A DNA stretch of 64,000 nucleotides from Rahnella laticis (GCF_015644585.1 NZ_JADOBI010000011.1:1-64000); one strand, 5' to 3'. Positions 9,269 through 20,893 are shown, counted from the stretch's first letter. Notes: generated by a model from the letters alone, not told the origin. Numbers and translations are program-made.

Positions 9269-9601
9269 CTATTTAAGCGGCGTCAGACTGGCATAGTAGG
9301 CTGCCAGATCACTGATATCCTGCTCAGACAGTGATGACGTAAATGCCTGCATGACACCCGCCTGCCCGCCGCTGCGTTCTCCTTTCTGATAAGCACGCAG
9401 CGCCAGTGCCAGGTAGTCTTCATTTTGCCCGGCCAGATTAGGGTAAATAGCATTAACCGCTTTTCCTTTTGCGCCGTGGCATGCCGCACAGCTTGCCGCT
9501 TTAGACTGACCATCAGCACTGCTTCCCTGAGCCAGAACCGGTGAACTCAGCAATATCAGCGGCAATACCCCTGCCATTGCCCGCAACAAAACTCTCAGCA
9601 T
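9269..9601 (-). CDS. small periplasmic c-type cytochrome (cytochrome c553/c4-like)
   Basis: A 110-aa precursor with a Sec signal peptide (hydrophobic 9-20, likely cleavage after S-P-V-L-A at 24). It has one haem-attachment motif C38-A-A-C41-H42 and a probable distal methionine ligand at M84 in G-V-M-Q-A-F, so it is a monohaem class I cytochrome c. It should carry electrons in the periplasm; its partners cannot be read from the sequence. It lies 31 bp downstream of tilS on the same strand. E. coli K-12 has no such gene at this position. Maturation would need a Ccm system encoded elsewhere. Confidence 0.88.
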   Translation of the reverse strand: MLRVLLRAMAGVLPLILLSSPVLAQGSSADGQSKAASCAACHGAKGKAVNAIYPNLAGQNEDYLALALRAYQKGERSGGQAGVMQAFTSSLSEQDISDLAAYYASLTPLK

Positions 9602-9632
9602 TACAACTCCCCAAAATTAACTGCTTTCTATT

Positions 9633-10979
9633 TTATTGGGCAACGGACCATAACAGCCGCCATTGCTCTTCGTTATTTTCAGCCAGTGCCTGACGGGTGA
9701 TAAACCAGCCAGGCGCAGCAATAAGCTGTTCATTGTAATAAACCAGCGGAATGCGATCCCGTTGCCAGGGCGGCACGCCTAACTCAGACCACAACTTTTT
9801 CGCCTGACGGGCACGATCGCGCCCAACCTTTTCAATCATCCCGGAAGCATGGAAGCGAACGGTGATCGTTTCCCCCGCGCGCGGCTGACGGATGACACAG
9901 TTTTCATCACCCGCATCACGAATTGCAGAAACTGATAAAACACCCAGAGCGTCAGGCAACAGAAGTTTGTCAGCAGGATCCCAGCTGATGATCTGATCTT
10001 TGAGGGATGAATATTGGGGCAACAGATACAGACGCTGGCGAAAACGTCGCACAACAAGACTCCCAAGCTGAAGCTGCGCCTGTGCATCTTCACGGCTTAA
10101 CGCCACTTCGTCCCAAACTCTCTGGAGCTGTTCGCGGGAAGGCATTTTTGCTCCCCGTCCAGCCAGCCAGCGGCGCAGCAGCGCGAAACGTCTTGCCGCC
10201 GAGAAACTCTCCATGCCCTCAACGGATAAACTCCCCTGTTCATCTGTTAATGCAGTCAGGGACTCACTGAGCAGTTCATCCAGCAGAGATTCCTGTTCCG
10301 CGCACAACGAAGCGCTGCGGGCGGTGGATTGCGCAAAGTGTGGCCAGCGCGCATAGAGCGGAGGGAGAATATCGAGTCGCAAAAAATTACGATCGAAACG
10401 GGCATCACGATTGCTGTCATCCTCGATCCACGTCAGCTGGTGTTGATCTGCGTATTCCTCAAGCTGATCCCGGCTGAGATCGAGCAACGGCCGCATCAGC
10501 CGATAGCCCAGCTCCATGCTGTCCGCGCTCATCGCCGACAAACCCGCAGGGCCACTGCCGCGTTTGAGCGCCAGCAAAAACGTTTCACACTGATCGTTAA
10601 GATGTTGCGCTGTCAGTAAGACTTCCCCTTCTTCCAGCTGTGTTGAAAATGCCTGATAACGCGCAGCTCTTGCTGCCGCTTCAATCCCGCCATCACGGGC
10701 ATTTACCTGAACCTTGATGACCGACAGCCCGATATTCCACAGCTGACAAAAATCATGGCAATGCTTCGCCCAGTCATCCGCAAACTGGCTTAATCCGTGA
10801 TGCACATGTAATGCCCGCAGCCGTAAGTCCGGGATCTGGTTGTCCCGCAACTGTGCAAGACCAGCCAGCAAAACGGTTGAATCCAGACCGCCGCTAAATG
10901 CCACGCAAAGTTTTCGCGCAGAGCCAATTTTGGTGCGCAGATGTTCAGTCAGAAACAGTGCTGACGGATGACGATTCAT
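9633..10979 (-). CDS. tilS: tRNA(Ile)-lysidine synthase
   Basis: Essential enzyme that converts C34 of tRNA-Ile(CAU) to lysidine using ATP and lysine, so that it reads AUA. The 448-aa protein has the PP-loop S29-G-G-L-D-S34 followed by the N-type ATP pyrophosphatase domain, a middle TilS substrate-binding domain and the C-terminal TilS_C domain (about 370-440). It lies 4 bp after yaeR on the same strand. Length is slightly above E. coli TilS. Confidence 0.96.
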   Translation of the reverse strand: MNRHPSALFLTEHLRTKIGSARKLCVAFSGGLDSTVLLAGLAQLRDNQIPDLRLRALHVHHGLSQFADDWAKHCHDFCQLWNIGLSVIKVQVNARDGGIEAAARAARYQAFSTQLEEGEVLLTAQHLNDQCETFLLALKRGSGPAGLSAMSADSMELGYRLMRPLLDLSRDQLEEYADQHQLTWIEDDSNRDARFDRNFLRLDILPPLYARWPHFAQSTARSASLCAEQESLLDELLSESLTALTDEQGSLSVEGMESFSAARRFALLRRWLAGRGAKMPSREQLQRVWDEVALSREDAQAQLQLGSLVVRRFRQRLYLLPQYSSLKDQIISWDPADKLLLPDALGVLSVSAIRDAGDENCVIRQPRAGETITVRFHASGMIEKVGRDRARQAKKLWSELGVPPWQRDRIPLVYYNEQLIAAPGWFITRQALAENNEEQWRLLWSVAQ

Positions 10980-10983
10980 GAGA

Positions 10984-11376
10984 TTACCGGGATTCGTAAA
11001 GCTCTAACGGCAGGCCGTCGGGATCGGTGAAAAAAGTAAACTGTTTGCCGGTATAAGGATCTGTTCTCACCGGTTCGCAAGAGACACCGGCTGCGTTCAG
11101 CACACTGACGGACTGCCCGATATCTTCAACGCTGAACGCCAGATGGCGCAAACCGCAGGATTCAGGCCGGCTTGGACGGGCAGGTGGATTCGGGAAGCTG
11201 AACAACTCAATCGTATACTGGCCGTTCAGTGCCAGATCGGCTTTCCAGGAATCACGTTCCTCGCGGTAAAACTCGCCAAGTAAGGTAAACCCAAGAATAT
11301 CGCAATAGAAATGTTTACTGGCCTGATAATCAGAACCAATGACCGCGATGTGATGAACCTGACGAAGATTAAGCAT
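10984..11376 (-). CDS. yaeR: VOC (glyoxalase/dioxygenase) family metalloprotein
   Basis: A 130-aa vicinal-oxygen-chelate fold protein. Metal-ligand-like positions are H8/H9 (V-H-H-I-A-V), E58 (Y-T-I-E-L-F), H77 (L-R-H-L-A-F) and E126 (L-E-L-Y-E). It resembles glyoxalase I, and E. coli YaeR has been called GloA2, but the physiological substrate is not established. It lies 4 bp upstream of tilS and downstream of ldcC, as in E. coli. Confidence 0.92.
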   Translation of the reverse strand: MLNLRQVHHIAVIGSDYQASKHFYCDILGFTLLGEFYREERDSWKADLALNGQYTIELFSFPNPPARPSRPESCGLRHLAFSVEDIGQSVSVLNAAGVSCEPVRTDPYTGKQFTFFTDPDGLPLELYESR

Positions 11377-11431
11377 GATGATTTCCTGTTAATTCCTGCT
11401 GTGCACGTTACTCAGGGTGTTTGCAGACGTC

Positions 11432-11458
11432 AATAAAAAGCCCTCACGAAGAGGGCGG
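11432..11458 (-). terminator. rho-independent terminator of ldcC
   Basis: On the minus strand CCGCCCTC-TTCGT-GAGGGC forms a stem followed by TTTTTATT, directly after the ldcC stop codon. It separates ldcC from yaeR-tilS. Confidence 0.85.
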
Positions 11459-11462
11459 TTTG

Positions 11463-13610
11463 TTAACCCGCTTCCGGGAGTTTTAAAACTTTTACCAGAT
11501 AGCGTCCGTCTTCTGTGAGACGGGTTCCATGAATATCCGTTTCAAATCCCGGATAACGCTCACCGATAGAACACAGCATGATCAGAAAATCGAGAACGGC
11601 CCGGCTCTCTTGCGTAATCATCTCACCGGGCATCACCACGGGCACGCCCGGTGGATACGGCAGAATCATATTAGCGGACACTTTGCCAATCAGTTCGTCA
11701 ATGTCGCACTCATCGATATACCCGCGCACCTGATGCTGGAACATTTCATATGGCGTCATTTTCATTTCCGGCAATACATCAAAAGCCTCGATCATCAGAC
11801 GCGGAAGATCATGGCGGACAATCAGTTTGTGGATCCCCTGAGCCAGATCCTGAATGCGCATATTACGGTAGAAATCCGGATCTTCCGCATAGAGGTCCGG
11901 AAGCATATTTTTGACCCGAAGATTAAGATCATAGCTGCGTTTGAAATCTGTCAGCCCGCGCATCAGGCTCATGGATTTGGTTTTATCAATACCAATACTG
12001 AACAGGAAAAGCAGATTGTACGGACCCGTTTTTTCCACCACTACGCCGCGCTCATCAAGGAATTTCGCCACCAGCGCCGCCGGGATCCCCTCTTCTTCAA
12101 GTTTGCCCATTTCATTCATACCGGGCGTCAGGATCGTCACTTTGATCGGATCCAGATACATATGATCGGTATCCGCATCAGCAAACCCATGCCAGTTCTG
12201 ATCAGGATTCAGCGGCCAGCACTCTGCTTCATCAATATGCTCAGGTTGCCAGATATCGAAGAACCAGCCGTCAGTTTCTTCACGCAGCCGTTGTATCTCT
12301 TTACGGAAATGCAGCGCACGTTCCACAGAACGGTTGATGAGCCGCCGTCCGGGATTTCCGCGCAACATAGCCGCCGCAGTTTCTGCCGACGCCACAATGC
12401 CGTAGTTCGGCGATGTGGTGGTGTGCATCATGTAGGCTTCATTAAAGGTGCTTTCGTTGTAGTCGCCTTTAATGTGGATCATGGAAGCCTGTGAGAAAGC
12501 CGCCAGCAATTTATGCGTCGACTGCGTTTCATAAATCACTTTGCCGGGAACCCGCTCGCCGCTCATTCCACTTTTGCCATCATAAATCGGATGGAAATTG
12601 GTGTAAGGCACCCACGCGGAATCAAAGTGAATCGACGGTACATCCAGCGTGCTTTTGATGTAGTCCGTGTTGTAAAGCAGCCCGTCGTAGGTGGAATTAG
12701 TGATCACAGCATGCACGGGCCAGGTGGCATTTTCGGTCTGCGCGATCTTCTCTTCGATGCTTTCACGTGTGAATTCCCATTGCGGGATTCCGCCCAGAAT
12801 ACCGTAGGCATTGCGGTTCGGACGCAAGTACACCGGCACGATGTTGGTCATCATCATCAGATGCGCCAGAGATTTGTGGCAGTTTCGGTCAATCAGCACG
12901 GTGCTGCCCGCAGGCGCGGCGTACATCCCGACAATTTTGTTTGCCGTGGATGTGCCATTGGTAACGATATAGCTTTGCTCCGCCCCAAATGTTCGCGCGA
13001 TGTATTCCTCCGCCTCTAAATGCGGGCCGGTATGGTCGAGCAGAGAACCGAGTTCCGTTACCGAAATCGACACATCCGCTTTCAGGGTCTTAGCCCCGAA
13101 GAAGTCATAAAAAAGCGTCCCGACCGGGCTTTTCAGAAAGGCCGTACCGGCCATATGTCCGGGCGTACAGAAGGTATATTTCCCTTCTTCCACATAGGTA
13201 AATAACGCTTTGGTCAGCGGCGGCGTGATGGTATCGATATATTCATCGGTGTACTGACGGATACGCTTGGCAATATCATCGGCAGCAGCCAGAGCATACT
13301 CGAAGAAATACAAGACCATGCGCATCTCATTAACATCAACGTCCAGCGTGGAGTGCGTATTGATGAACGCGTAAAGCGGCAGGTATTCATTCAGTTCATT
13401 GATTTCCGTACACAGCTCTTCACTGTGCTGGTCCCAGTCGAAAATCGCCCCGCAGATACGGGCATTATTTTCGATGAGTTTCAGTAAGTCGGCACGATCG
13501 CGCGGATAAATAATCTGGAATCCGAGAAGCGTCAGCGCGCTATCCAGTTCACGGATTGGCTCATCTTTATAGTAGGCCCCTTCCGGGCGCATGATAGCGA
13601 TAATATTCAT
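11463..13610 (-). CDS. ldcC: constitutive lysine decarboxylase
   Basis: PLP-dependent cytosolic decarboxylase that makes cadaverine from lysine. The 715-aa protein has the N-terminal wing domain, the PLP core with Schiff-base lysine K367 in S-T-H-K, and the C-terminal Orn/Lys/Arg decarboxylase domain. LdcC and the acid-induced CadA are close paralogs. I assign LdcC from position (between yaeR and accA, as in E. coli) and from the absence of cadB or cadC nearby. It has its own terminator at 11432-11458. Confidence 0.93.
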   Translation of the reverse strand: MNIIAIMRPEGAYYKDEPIRELDSALTLLGFQIIYPRDRADLLKLIENNARICGAIFDWDQHSEELCTEINELNEYLPLYAFINTHSTLDVDVNEMRMVLYFFEYALAAADDIAKRIRQYTDEYIDTITPPLTKALFTYVEEGKYTFCTPGHMAGTAFLKSPVGTLFYDFFGAKTLKADVSISVTELGSLLDHTGPHLEAEEYIARTFGAEQSYIVTNGTSTANKIVGMYAAPAGSTVLIDRNCHKSLAHLMMMTNIVPVYLRPNRNAYGILGGIPQWEFTRESIEEKIAQTENATWPVHAVITNSTYDGLLYNTDYIKSTLDVPSIHFDSAWVPYTNFHPIYDGKSGMSGERVPGKVIYETQSTHKLLAAFSQASMIHIKGDYNESTFNEAYMMHTTTSPNYGIVASAETAAAMLRGNPGRRLINRSVERALHFRKEIQRLREETDGWFFDIWQPEHIDEAECWPLNPDQNWHGFADADTDHMYLDPIKVTILTPGMNEMGKLEEEGIPAALVAKFLDERGVVVEKTGPYNLLFLFSIGIDKTKSMSLMRGLTDFKRSYDLNLRVKNMLPDLYAEDPDFYRNMRIQDLAQGIHKLIVRHDLPRLMIEAFDVLPEMKMTPYEMFQHQVRGYIDECDIDELIGKVSANMILPYPPGVPVVMPGEMITQESRAVLDFLIMLCSIGERYPGFETDIHGTRLTEDGRYLVKVLKLPEAG

Positions 13611-13751
13611 CTGACAAATCCTTCTGTTGTATATCTCTCAGGTATTTATAGAAACACGGTTAACGGACGCTGTGTACCCTTTACCACCGGGTTTCGACCA
13701 AAAAGAGGGAATTTAAGAATGCAGGAAAATCTGAGAGGAAAAAACGGGTAA

Positions 13752-13785
13752 TAAAAAAGGCTATGCCGGAGCATAGCCTTTCGCA
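13752..13785 (-). terminator. rho-independent terminator of accA
   Basis: On the minus strand AAAGGCTATGC-TCCG-GCATAGCCTTT is followed by TTTATT, 15 bp after the accA stop. It marks the end of the long lpx-dnaE-accA transcription unit before ldcC. Confidence 0.85.
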
Positions 13786-13799
13786 ATACATTGCTGATA

Positions 13800-14759
13800 T
13801 CAGCAGTAACCGTAAGTCATCAGACGCTGATAACGACGGTTGCGCAGTTCTTCAGTGCTCAGAACATCCAGATCGCTCAGGTCAGCTTCCAGTTGTGCAC
13901 GCAGAGAAGCGGCCATCGCCTCAACGTTACGATGCGCGCCACCCAGAGGTTCCGGGATCACGGAGTCGATCAGTTTCAGCTCTTTCAGACGCGGGGCAAC
14001 AATCCCCATCGCTTCCGCAGCCAGAGGCGCTTTATCTGCGCTTTTCCACAGAATCGACGCACAGCCTTCCGGTGAAATTACCGAGTAGGTGCTATATTGC
14101 AGCATGTTAACTTTGTCACCCACACCGATTGCCAGAGCACCACCGGAACCCCCCTCACCAATAACGGTGCAGATAACCGGGACGTTCAGGCGCGACATTT
14201 CGCGCAGGTTGCGGGCGATCGCTTCAGACTGGCCACGTTCTTCCGCACCCACACCAGGGTATGCACCCGGGGTGTCGATGAAGGTGATAATTGGCAGTTT
14301 GAAACGTTCGGCCATTTCCATCAGGCGTAACGCTTTGCGATACCCTTCAGGTGCAGGCATACCGAAGTTACGACGAATTTTCTCTTTGGTTTCACGGCCT
14401 TTCTGATGACCAATGATCATCACAGCACGTTCGCCCAGACGAGCAATACCACCAACGATAGCTTTATCGTCCGCGAATGCACGGTCACCCGCCAGTTCAT
14501 CAAAATCGGTAAAGATATGTTTGATGTAATCCAGGGTATAAGGGCGACGAGGATGGCGCGCCAGTTGGGCAATCTGCCAGGCGCCCAGATCAGAGAAAAT
14601 CTTACGGGTCAGTTCAACGCTTTTCTCGCGCAAGCGTGCAACTTCTTCGTCCAGATTAATATCTAATTTTTCGTCTTGACGGCTGACTGCAGTCAGCGAG
14701 TCAATTTTCGCTTCCAGTTCCGCAATCGGCTGTTCAAAATCAAGAAAATTCAGACTCAT
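13800..14759 (-). CDS. accA: acetyl-CoA carboxylase, carboxyltransferase subunit alpha
   Basis: With AccD it forms the alpha2beta2 carboxyltransferase that transfers CO2 from carboxybiotin to acetyl-CoA, the first step of fatty acid synthesis. The 319-aa length equals E. coli AccA. The crotonase-like core contains the glycine-rich segment [10 protein letters not shown] (about 202-211). It lies 12 bp downstream of dnaE on the same strand, the conserved dnaE-accA pairing. Confidence 0.98.
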   Translation of the reverse strand: MSLNFLDFEQPIAELEAKIDSLTAVSRQDEKLDINLDEEVARLREKSVELTRKIFSDLGAWQIAQLARHPRRPYTLDYIKHIFTDFDELAGDRAFADDKAIVGGIARLGERAVMIIGHQKGRETKEKIRRNFGMPAPEGYRKALRLMEMAERFKLPIITFIDTPGAYPGVGAEERGQSEAIARNLREMSRLNVPVICTVIGEGGSGGALAIGVGDKVNMLQYSTYSVISPEGCASILWKSADKAPLAAEAMGIVAPRLKELKLIDSVIPEPLGGAHRNVEAMAASLRAQLEADLSDLDVLSTEELRNRRYQRLMTYGYC

Positions 14760-14771
14760 AGCATTCCTATT

Positions 14772-17700
14772 TTAGTCAAATTCCAGTTCCACCTGCTCAC
14801 TACCGACCAGGCCTCGCAAATCCAGCAACAGTTTGTCCGTTGGCGTAACACGCCATGACGCCCCGAATCGCAGCCGGGCTCTTGCATTTTCTCGTTGGTA
14901 ATACAGATGCACTGGTATCGTCCCCGATCGGTGAGGTTCCAACGATTGGCGGAGACGGTTCAAAAGCTGGTCATCAATTTGCCTGTCAGTCAGCGAGATA
15001 GCAAGACCGCGAGCATATTTTTCCCGTGCTTCACTGATGTCCATTACATCGCGGGCCATCATTTTAAGCCCGCCACTGAAGTCATCAAAGCTGACCTGTC
15101 CTGTGGCGATAAGGATACGGTCTTTTTCCAATAAATGCTGGAATTTTTCCAACGCTTCGGTGAACAACATCACTTCGAGACGACCGGAACGATCGTCAAG
15201 CGTACAGATCCCAATGCGGTTACCGCGTTTGGTGACCATGACGCGAGCAGCGAGAACCAACCCCACTGCGACGGTCATTTTGCCCCGATCCGTCGGGTGC
15301 ATATCTTTCAAACGCTGGCCGCCGCCATAACGTTCAATCTCTTTCAGATACTGCGTGATCGGATGCCCGGTCAGATACAAGCCGAGCGTTTCCCGCTCGC
15401 CGTCGAGCACCGTTTGTTCCGGCCACGGCATCACGTTTGAGTAAGATTTCTCAACCTGTTCAGGCGCTTCGGCCAGAACACCAAACATGTCCACCTGACC
15501 AATCGCTTCCGCCTTCGCGTGCTGATCGGCCGCTTTCAGCGCGTCACTAAGAGAACTCATCAGAGCGGCGCGATGCGGCCCAAGCCGGTCAAAAGCGCCG
15601 GACATAATCAGTTTTTCGAGAATGCGTTTGTTCAGCTTTTTAACGTCGGCACGCGCGCACAAATCAAACAACTCTTTGAAATAGCCGCCTTCATTACGCG
15701 CTTCAATAATCGCTTCAATCGGGCCTTCACCCACGCCTTTTATCGCGCCGATGCCGTAAACGATTTCACCTTCGTCGTTGACGTGGAAGTGATACAGACC
15801 GCTATTGATGTCCGGGGGCAGGATTTTCAGGCCCATACGCCAGCATTCATCCACCAGCCCGACAACTTTCTCGGTGTTATCCATATCCGCGGTCATTACC
15901 GCCGCCATGAATTCGGCCGGATAGTGCGCTTTCAGCCACAACGTCTGGTACGACACTAAAGCGTAGGCGGCTGAGTGAGATTTGTTAAAGCCGTAACCGG
16001 CAAATTTCTCTACCAGGTCAAAGATTTTAATGGCCAGTTCGCCGTCAACGCCGCGTGATTTAGCGCCATCTTCGAAGCCGCCGCGCTGTTTAGCCATTTC
16101 GACCGGGTTTTTCTTACCCATTGCACGACGTAACATGTCTGCGCCGCCCAGCGAATAACCCGCCAGAACCTGCGCAATCTGCATAACCTGTTCCTGGTAC
16201 AAAATGATGCCGTAGGTCGGCTCCAGTACCGGTTTCAGGGACTCATGCTGCCACTGGATATCGGGGTAAGAAATCTCTTCACGACCGTGTTTACGGTCGA
16301 TGAAGTTATCTACCATTCCCGACTGTAACGGCCCCGGGCGGAACAGCGCCACCAGTGCGATCATATCTTCGAAGCTGTCGGGTTTGAGGCGTTTGATCAA
16401 ATCTTTCATGCCACGGGATTCAAGCTGGAAAACCGCAGTGGTTTCCGAGCGTTGCAGCATGTCGAAACTTTTCTTGTCATCAAGCGGGATCGCAGCGATA
16501 TCCAGCGGTGCTTCACCCGCTTTTGCACGGCGCGCGTTGATCATTTCCAGCGCCCAGTCGATGATCGTCAGCGTACGCAGGCCCAGGAAGTCGAACTTCA
16601 CCAGCCCGGCATATTCCACGTCGTTTTTATCGAACTGTGTAACCGGATGATTACCTTCGGCGTCGCAATAGAGCGGCGCAAAGTCGGTAATTTTCGTCGG
16701 CGCTATAACCACACCACCGGCGTGCTTACCGGCATTTCGTGTAACGCCTTCCAGCTGACGCGCCATGTCGATAAGCGACTTAACTTCTTCATCCGCCTCA
16801 TAAATTTCAGGCAACTGAGGTTCAGCAGCAAACGCTTTTTCCAGCGTCATACCCGGATCCGGCGGAACTAATTTCGAAATGCGATCGACGAAACCGTAGG
16901 GATGACCCAGCACGCGGCCCACGTCACGGATAACTGCTTTCGCCGCCATCGTACCAAAAGTAATGATCTGTGAAACCGCTTCGCGACCGTACATTTCCGC
17001 GACGTGATCGATAACCCTGTCGCGTTTTTCCATGCAAAAGTCGACGTCAAAGTCGGGCATGGAAACACGTTCAGGGTTAAGGAAACGTTCGAACAGAAGA
17101 TCGAATTCAAGGGGATCCAGATCCGTGATTTTCAGCGCATAGGCCACCAGTGAACCCGCACCGGAACCACGTCCCGGCCCGACCGGCACGCTGTTATCTT
17201 TCGACCACTGGATGAACTCCATAACGATCAGAAAGTAGCCCGGGAAGCCCATCTGGTTGATAACTTTGAGTTCGATATCCAGACGTTCGTCATATTCAGG
17301 GCGACGTTGCGCGCGGACTTCAGGATCCGGGAATAAAAACTCCAGGCGCTCCTCCAGCCCGATTTTTGATTTTTCGACCAGAAAATCAGCCGTGGTCATT
17401 TCGCCCGTCGGGAACTGCGGCAGGAAATACTCGCCCAGACGGATCGTGACATTACAGCGCTTGGCGATTTCCACGCTGTTTTGCAGCGCTTCCGGGATAT
17501 CTTCGAACAGCTCACACATTTCATCTTCACTGCGCATGTACTGCTGCGCGGTGTAGTTTCGCGGGCGTTTCGGGTCATCAAGCGTAAAGCCATCGTGGAT
17601 TGCTACGCGGATCTCATGGGCATCAAAGTCCGTCGGAACCATAAAACGCACGTCGTTGGTGGCCACAACGGGCAAACCGCGCTCCGTCGCCAGCGCCACG

Positions 17701-18254
17701 GCGGCATGCAGGTAGTTTTCTTCCTCTGCGCGACCGGTGCGGATCAGTTCGAGATAATAACGATCGGGGAAATATTGCTGATAGAACTCCAGGCATTGCT
17801 CAACCTGCGGGCCATTTCCGCGGATCATGAACTTGCCGACATCGCCCATTTTTGCGCCGGAAAGCAGGATCAGCCCTTCATTCAGCTCTGCCAGCCACTC
17901 GCGGTCAACAATCGGGCCCGCCGCGCCATAGCCGCGCTGATAAGCACGGGAAATGAGCAGGGTCAGGTTCTGATAACCCTGATTGTTCATCGCCAGTACG
18001 GTCAGTTGCGCGAGTTCATCGCCGAGGATTTCACTTTGAACATTCAGGTCTGCGCCGATAATCGGCTTAACGCCTGCGCCGTGCGCCGCACCGTAAAATT
18101 TAACCAGCCCGCACAGGTTGGTGAAATCGGTGATAGCCAGAGCAGGCATGCCGAGTGACGCTGCGCATTTCACCAGCGGACCCACTTTCGCGAGGCCATC
18201 CACCATGGAATAGTCGCTATGTACGCGCAGATGAATAAAACGAGGTTCGGCCAT
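14772..18254 (-). CDS. dnaE: DNA polymerase III alpha subunit
   Basis: Catalytic subunit of the replicative polymerase. The 1160-aa length equals E. coli DnaE. It has an N-terminal PHP domain (1-270), the polymerase core with catalytic aspartates in P-D-F-D-V-D-F near 400, the tandem helix-hairpin-helix, the internal beta-clamp-binding motif G-Q-V-D-M-F-G near 920, and C-terminal OB and tau-binding regions. It lies 87 bp after rnhB and 12 bp before accA. No frameshift or inserted intein is seen. Confidence 0.98.
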   Translation of the reverse strand: MAEPRFIHLRVHSDYSMVDGLAKVGPLVKCAASLGMPALAITDFTNLCGLVKFYGAAHGAGVKPIIGADLNVQSEILGDELAQLTVLAMNNQGYQNLTLLISRAYQRGYGAAGPIVDREWLAELNEGLILLSGAKMGDVGKFMIRGNGPQVEQCLEFYQQYFPDRYYLELIRTGRAEEENYLHAAVALATERGLPVVATNDVRFMVPTDFDAHEIRVAIHDGFTLDDPKRPRNYTAQQYMRSEDEMCELFEDIPEALQNSVEIAKRCNVTIRLGEYFLPQFPTGEMTTADFLVEKSKIGLEERLEFLFPDPEVRAQRRPEYDERLDIELKVINQMGFPGYFLIVMEFIQWSKDNSVPVGPGRGSGAGSLVAYALKITDLDPLEFDLLFERFLNPERVSMPDFDVDFCMEKRDRVIDHVAEMYGREAVSQIITFGTMAAKAVIRDVGRVLGHPYGFVDRISKLVPPDPGMTLEKAFAAEPQLPEIYEADEEVKSLIDMARQLEGVTRNAGKHAGGVVIAPTKITDFAPLYCDAEGNHPVTQFDKNDVEYAGLVKFDFLGLRTLTIIDWALEMINARRAKAGEAPLDIAAIPLDDKKSFDMLQRSETTAVFQLESRGMKDLIKRLKPDSFEDMIALVALFRPGPLQSGMVDNFIDRKHGREEISYPDIQWQHESLKPVLEPTYGIILYQEQVMQIAQVLAGYSLGGADMLRRAMGKKNPVEMAKQRGGFEDGAKSRGVDGELAIKIFDLVEKFAGYGFNKSHSAAYALVSYQTLWLKAHYPAEFMAAVMTADMDNTEKVVGLVDECWRMGLKILPPDINSGLYHFHVNDEGEIVYGIGAIKGVGEGPIEAIIEARNEGGYFKELFDLCARADVKKLNKRILEKLIMSGAFDRLGPHRAALMSSLSDALKAADQHAKAEAIGQVDMFGVLAEAPEQVEKSYSNVMPWPEQTVLDGERETLGLYLTGHPITQYLKEIERYGGGQRLKDMHPTDRGKMTVAVGLVLAARVMVTKRGNRIGICTLDDRSGRLEVMLFTEALEKFQHLLEKDRILIATGQVSFDDFSGGLKMMARDVMDISEAREKYARGLAISLTDRQIDDQLLNRLRQSLEPHRSGTIPVHLYYQRENARARLRFGASWRVTPTDKLLLDLRGLVGSEQVELEFD

Positions 18255-18341
18255 ATCCAGAGTCCAGAAATATGTGAATTAAGAGTTTATGTGCCCCGCC
18301 ATTTTATAAATAAAAGTCAGGGGCAAAAACAAAGTGACGCG

Positions 18342-18938
18342 CTAGGCCAGCCCGAGTGCGCGTGTTACCGGCGCAAAACTGCGGCGGTGATGTACTGTCG
18401 CACCAAGCCGGGCGAGGCTTTCAAGATGCACCGGCGTCGGATAGCCTTTGTGCTTTGCAAAACCATATTCAGGGAACTGCAAATCCAGTTCAACCATTTC
18501 GCGATCGCGGGTCACTTTGGCAAGAATGGATGCCGCACTGATTTCAGCGACTTTACTGTCGCCTTTCACCACGGCCTGTGAGGCCATCGGCAGTTTCGGG
18601 CAGCGGTTGCCATCAATCAGCACCATATCCGGCGTCAGTGCCAGACCGGCGACGGCTCTTTGCATGGCCAGCATCGTGGCATGCAGGATGTTCAGTTCAT
18701 CAATTTCATGCGGCTCTGCCCGTCCGAGACTCCAGGCCAGCGCCTTTTCTTTGATTTCGATGTATAACGCTTCGCGACGTTTTTCGGTGAGCTTCTTTGA
18801 ATCCGCCAGCCCCATAATCGGGTTGGCAGGATCGAGGATCACCGCAGCCGTCACCACTGCGCCGACCAGCGGGCCGCGGCCAACTTCATCCACACCGGCA
18901 ATACACACGGCCTGCGGATAAACAAATAATTCACTCAT
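18342..18938 (-). CDS. rnhB: ribonuclease HII
   Basis: Cleaves RNA in RNA-DNA hybrids and initiates ribonucleotide excision repair at single misincorporated ribonucleotides. The 198-aa protein has the catalytic motif D17-E18-V-G-R-G near the N-terminus and further acidic residues near V-L-I-D-G-N. Its start overlaps the lpxB stop by 4 bp (ATGA), giving translational coupling in the lpxB-rnhB-dnaE order conserved in enterobacteria. Confidence 0.97.
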   Translation of the reverse strand: MSELFVYPQAVCIAGVDEVGRGPLVGAVVTAAVILDPANPIMGLADSKKLTEKRREALYIEIKEKALAWSLGRAEPHEIDELNILHATMLAMQRAVAGLALTPDMVLIDGNRCPKLPMASQAVVKGDSKVAEISAASILAKVTRDREMVELDLQFPEYGFAKHKGYPTPVHLESLARLGATVHHRRSFAPVTRALGLA

Positions 18939-20083
18939 CGGTTTGCCAGCTCCATTACGGCCTGAGCGGCCTGCTCATCAGCATCACGGCGAATGCTTTC
19001 ATGCAAATCCAGGAAAATTTTACGCAATTCCTCGCTTTTTTCACCACCCGCCAGTAACGGCAGAAGTGCGGCAGAAAGCTTTTCCGGTACGCATTCGGTT
19101 TGCAGCAATTCGGTGACAATTTCCCGTCTTGCCAGCAAGTTTGGCAGGGATACATAAGGGGTTTTCACCAGACGCTCCGCCAGCCAGAACGTAAAAGGCT
19201 TCATGCGATAACCCACGACCATCGGGCATTTCGCCAGCATACACTCGAGCGCGGCAGTGCCAGACGCAAGAAGCGCAGCATCGCTGGCAATCATCGCTTC
19301 ACGCCCTTTGCCATCGAGCAAATGCGCAGGCAGATCAGGCGCAATCTCAGCCTTGATACGCTCGAATTGCTCGCGACGTCTGGCGTTAACCAACGGCACC
19401 ACGATGTGCAAATCAGGGTAAGTCTGTCGCAGCTGTAACGCTGTCTTCAGGAAATCTGCGCTGAGCATTTCTACTTCGGCATGTCGGCTTCCCGGCAATA
19501 ATGCCAGGCAATGGACATCATCAGGGATCCCAAGCGATGCACGAGCCGCCTGCTTGTCCGGATGCAAAGGCATGGCATCCGCCATCGTGTGACCGATAAA
19601 ACGGCATGGAACGTTAAATTTGTCGTAAAACGCTTTTTCGAAAGGCAGGAACGCCAGCACTAAGTCAGTTGCTTTCCCGATTTTGAAAACACGTTTTTGT
19701 CGCCAGGCCCATACGGAAGGGCTGACATAATGAATCGTGCGGATACCACGCTGTTTCAGGCGGCCTTCCAGTGTGATATTGAAGTCGGGAGCATCAATGC
19801 CCACGAAAACATCTGGCTGAAGTTCGCTGAAACGCCGGGTGAGGTCTTTGCGGATTTTCAACAGGCGTGGCAGCCGTTCTAAAACTTCCACCACGCCCAT
19901 CACAGCCAGCTCTTCCATTTCGTACCAGGCTTCACATCCTTCCGCCTGCATCAGCGGACCTGCGACCCCTACAAAACGGGCATCAGGATGATGTTTTTTC
20001 AGTGCTCGAATCAGCCCGGCGCCAAGAATGTCACCGGACGTTTCACCGGCCACCAGGCCAATTGTCAGAACAGGCTTTTGCAT
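18935..20083 (-). CDS. lpxB: lipid-A-disaccharide synthase
   Basis: Peripheral membrane glycosyltransferase (GT19) that joins UDP-2,3-diacylglucosamine and lipid X into the lipid A disaccharide. The 382-aa length is typical. The N-terminal [10 protein letters not shown] motif (13-22) and the donor-binding segment around L-A-S-G-T-A-A-L-E are present. It lies 18 bp downstream of lpxA and overlaps rnhB by 4 bp. Confidence 0.98.
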   Translation of the reverse strand: MQKPVLTIGLVAGETSGDILGAGLIRALKKHHPDARFVGVAGPLMQAEGCEAWYEMEELAVMGVVEVLERLPRLLKIRKDLTRRFSELQPDVFVGIDAPDFNITLEGRLKQRGIRTIHYVSPSVWAWRQKRVFKIGKATDLVLAFLPFEKAFYDKFNVPCRFIGHTMADAMPLHPDKQAARASLGIPDDVHCLALLPGSRHAEVEMLSADFLKTALQLRQTYPDLHIVVPLVNARRREQFERIKAEIAPDLPAHLLDGKGREAMIASDAALLASGTAALECMLAKCPMVVGYRMKPFTFWLAERLVKTPYVSLPNLLARREIVTELLQTECVPEKLSAALLPLLAGGEKSEELRKIFLDLHESIRRDADEQAAQAVMELANR

Positions 20084-20101
20084 TGTTTTCCGTAGCGCAG
20101 A

Positions 20102-20890
20102 TCAGCGAATAATGCCGCGGGTAGAGCGGCTAAAGAAATCACTGAAAGGTTTAGCTTTCGGGAATTCAGCGGCGATAGCAGCGATTTCCGGTTGTGCTTC
20201 TTCCAGCGTTTTACCGCTACGGTACAGTAACTTGTAGGCATTACGGATTGCGTGCAGATCTGCTTTCTCAAAACCACGGCGCTTAAGACCTTCGATATTG
20301 ATACCGAAAGGTGTCGCATGGTTACCCTGCGCAATAACGAACGGAGGGACATCCTGGGCAACGCCAGAACACCCCCCTACCATCACATGCGCGCCGATGA
20401 TGCAGAACTGATGCACTGCGGTCATGCCGCCGATGATCGCAAAATCATCAACTTCAACGTGGCCGCCAAGTGTCGCGTTGTTCGCCAGAATACAGCGATT
20501 TCCAATGACACAATCGTGGGCGATATGTGCATTAACCATCAACAGGTTATCGCTGCCCACTTTTGTCAGACCACCGCCCTGAACGGTACCACGGTGAATG
20601 GTAACGCTCTCACGAATATTGTTGCGATCGCCGACCTCAACGCGTGTTGGTTCACCGGCATATTTCAGATCCTGGTTAATTTCACCAATGGAGACGAACT
20701 GGAAAATGCGGTTATCGCGACCAATTTTGGTCACGCCATTAAGAACTACGTGTGATTTAAGCTCAGTACCTTCTCCGATTTCTACCTGGGAACCCACGTA
20801 GCAGAAAGGACCGATATGCACTCCGGCACCGATAACGGCACCGTCTTCAACAATAGCGCTTGGATGAATAAAGGCGGTTTTGTCAATCAT
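20102..20890 (-). CDS. lpxA: UDP-N-acetylglucosamine O-acyltransferase
   Basis: First committed step of lipid A synthesis: transfers 3-hydroxyacyl from ACP to UDP-GlcNAc. The 262-aa protein is a left-handed beta-helix of hexapeptide repeats (for example [10 protein letters not shown]). The catalytic histidine lies in A-H-I-A-H-D near 125, and the C-terminal helical domain follows. It starts 3 bp after the fabZ stop and precedes lpxB by 18 bp. Confidence 0.98.
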   Translation of the reverse strand: MIDKTAFIHPSAIVEDGAVIGAGVHIGPFCYVGSQVEIGEGTELKSHVVLNGVTKIGRDNRIFQFVSIGEINQDLKYAGEPTRVEVGDRNNIRESVTIHRGTVQGGGLTKVGSDNLLMVNAHIAHDCVIGNRCILANNATLGGHVEVDDFAIIGGMTAVHQFCIIGAHVMVGGCSGVAQDVPPFVIAQGNHATPFGINIEGLKRRGFEKADLHAIRNAYKLLYRSGKTLEEAQPEIAAIAAEFPKAKPFSDFFSRSTRGIIR

Positions 20891-20893
20891 GTA

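Noticed and set aside
11529-12494. Plus-strand 321-codon open frame
   Set aside because: Lies wholly antisense to ldcC and follows its codon bias. Composition is rich in H, R and I with no domain; a shadow frame.
17481-18158. Plus-strand 225-codon open frame
   Set aside because: Antisense to dnaE with no domain or ribosome-binding site; a shadow frame.
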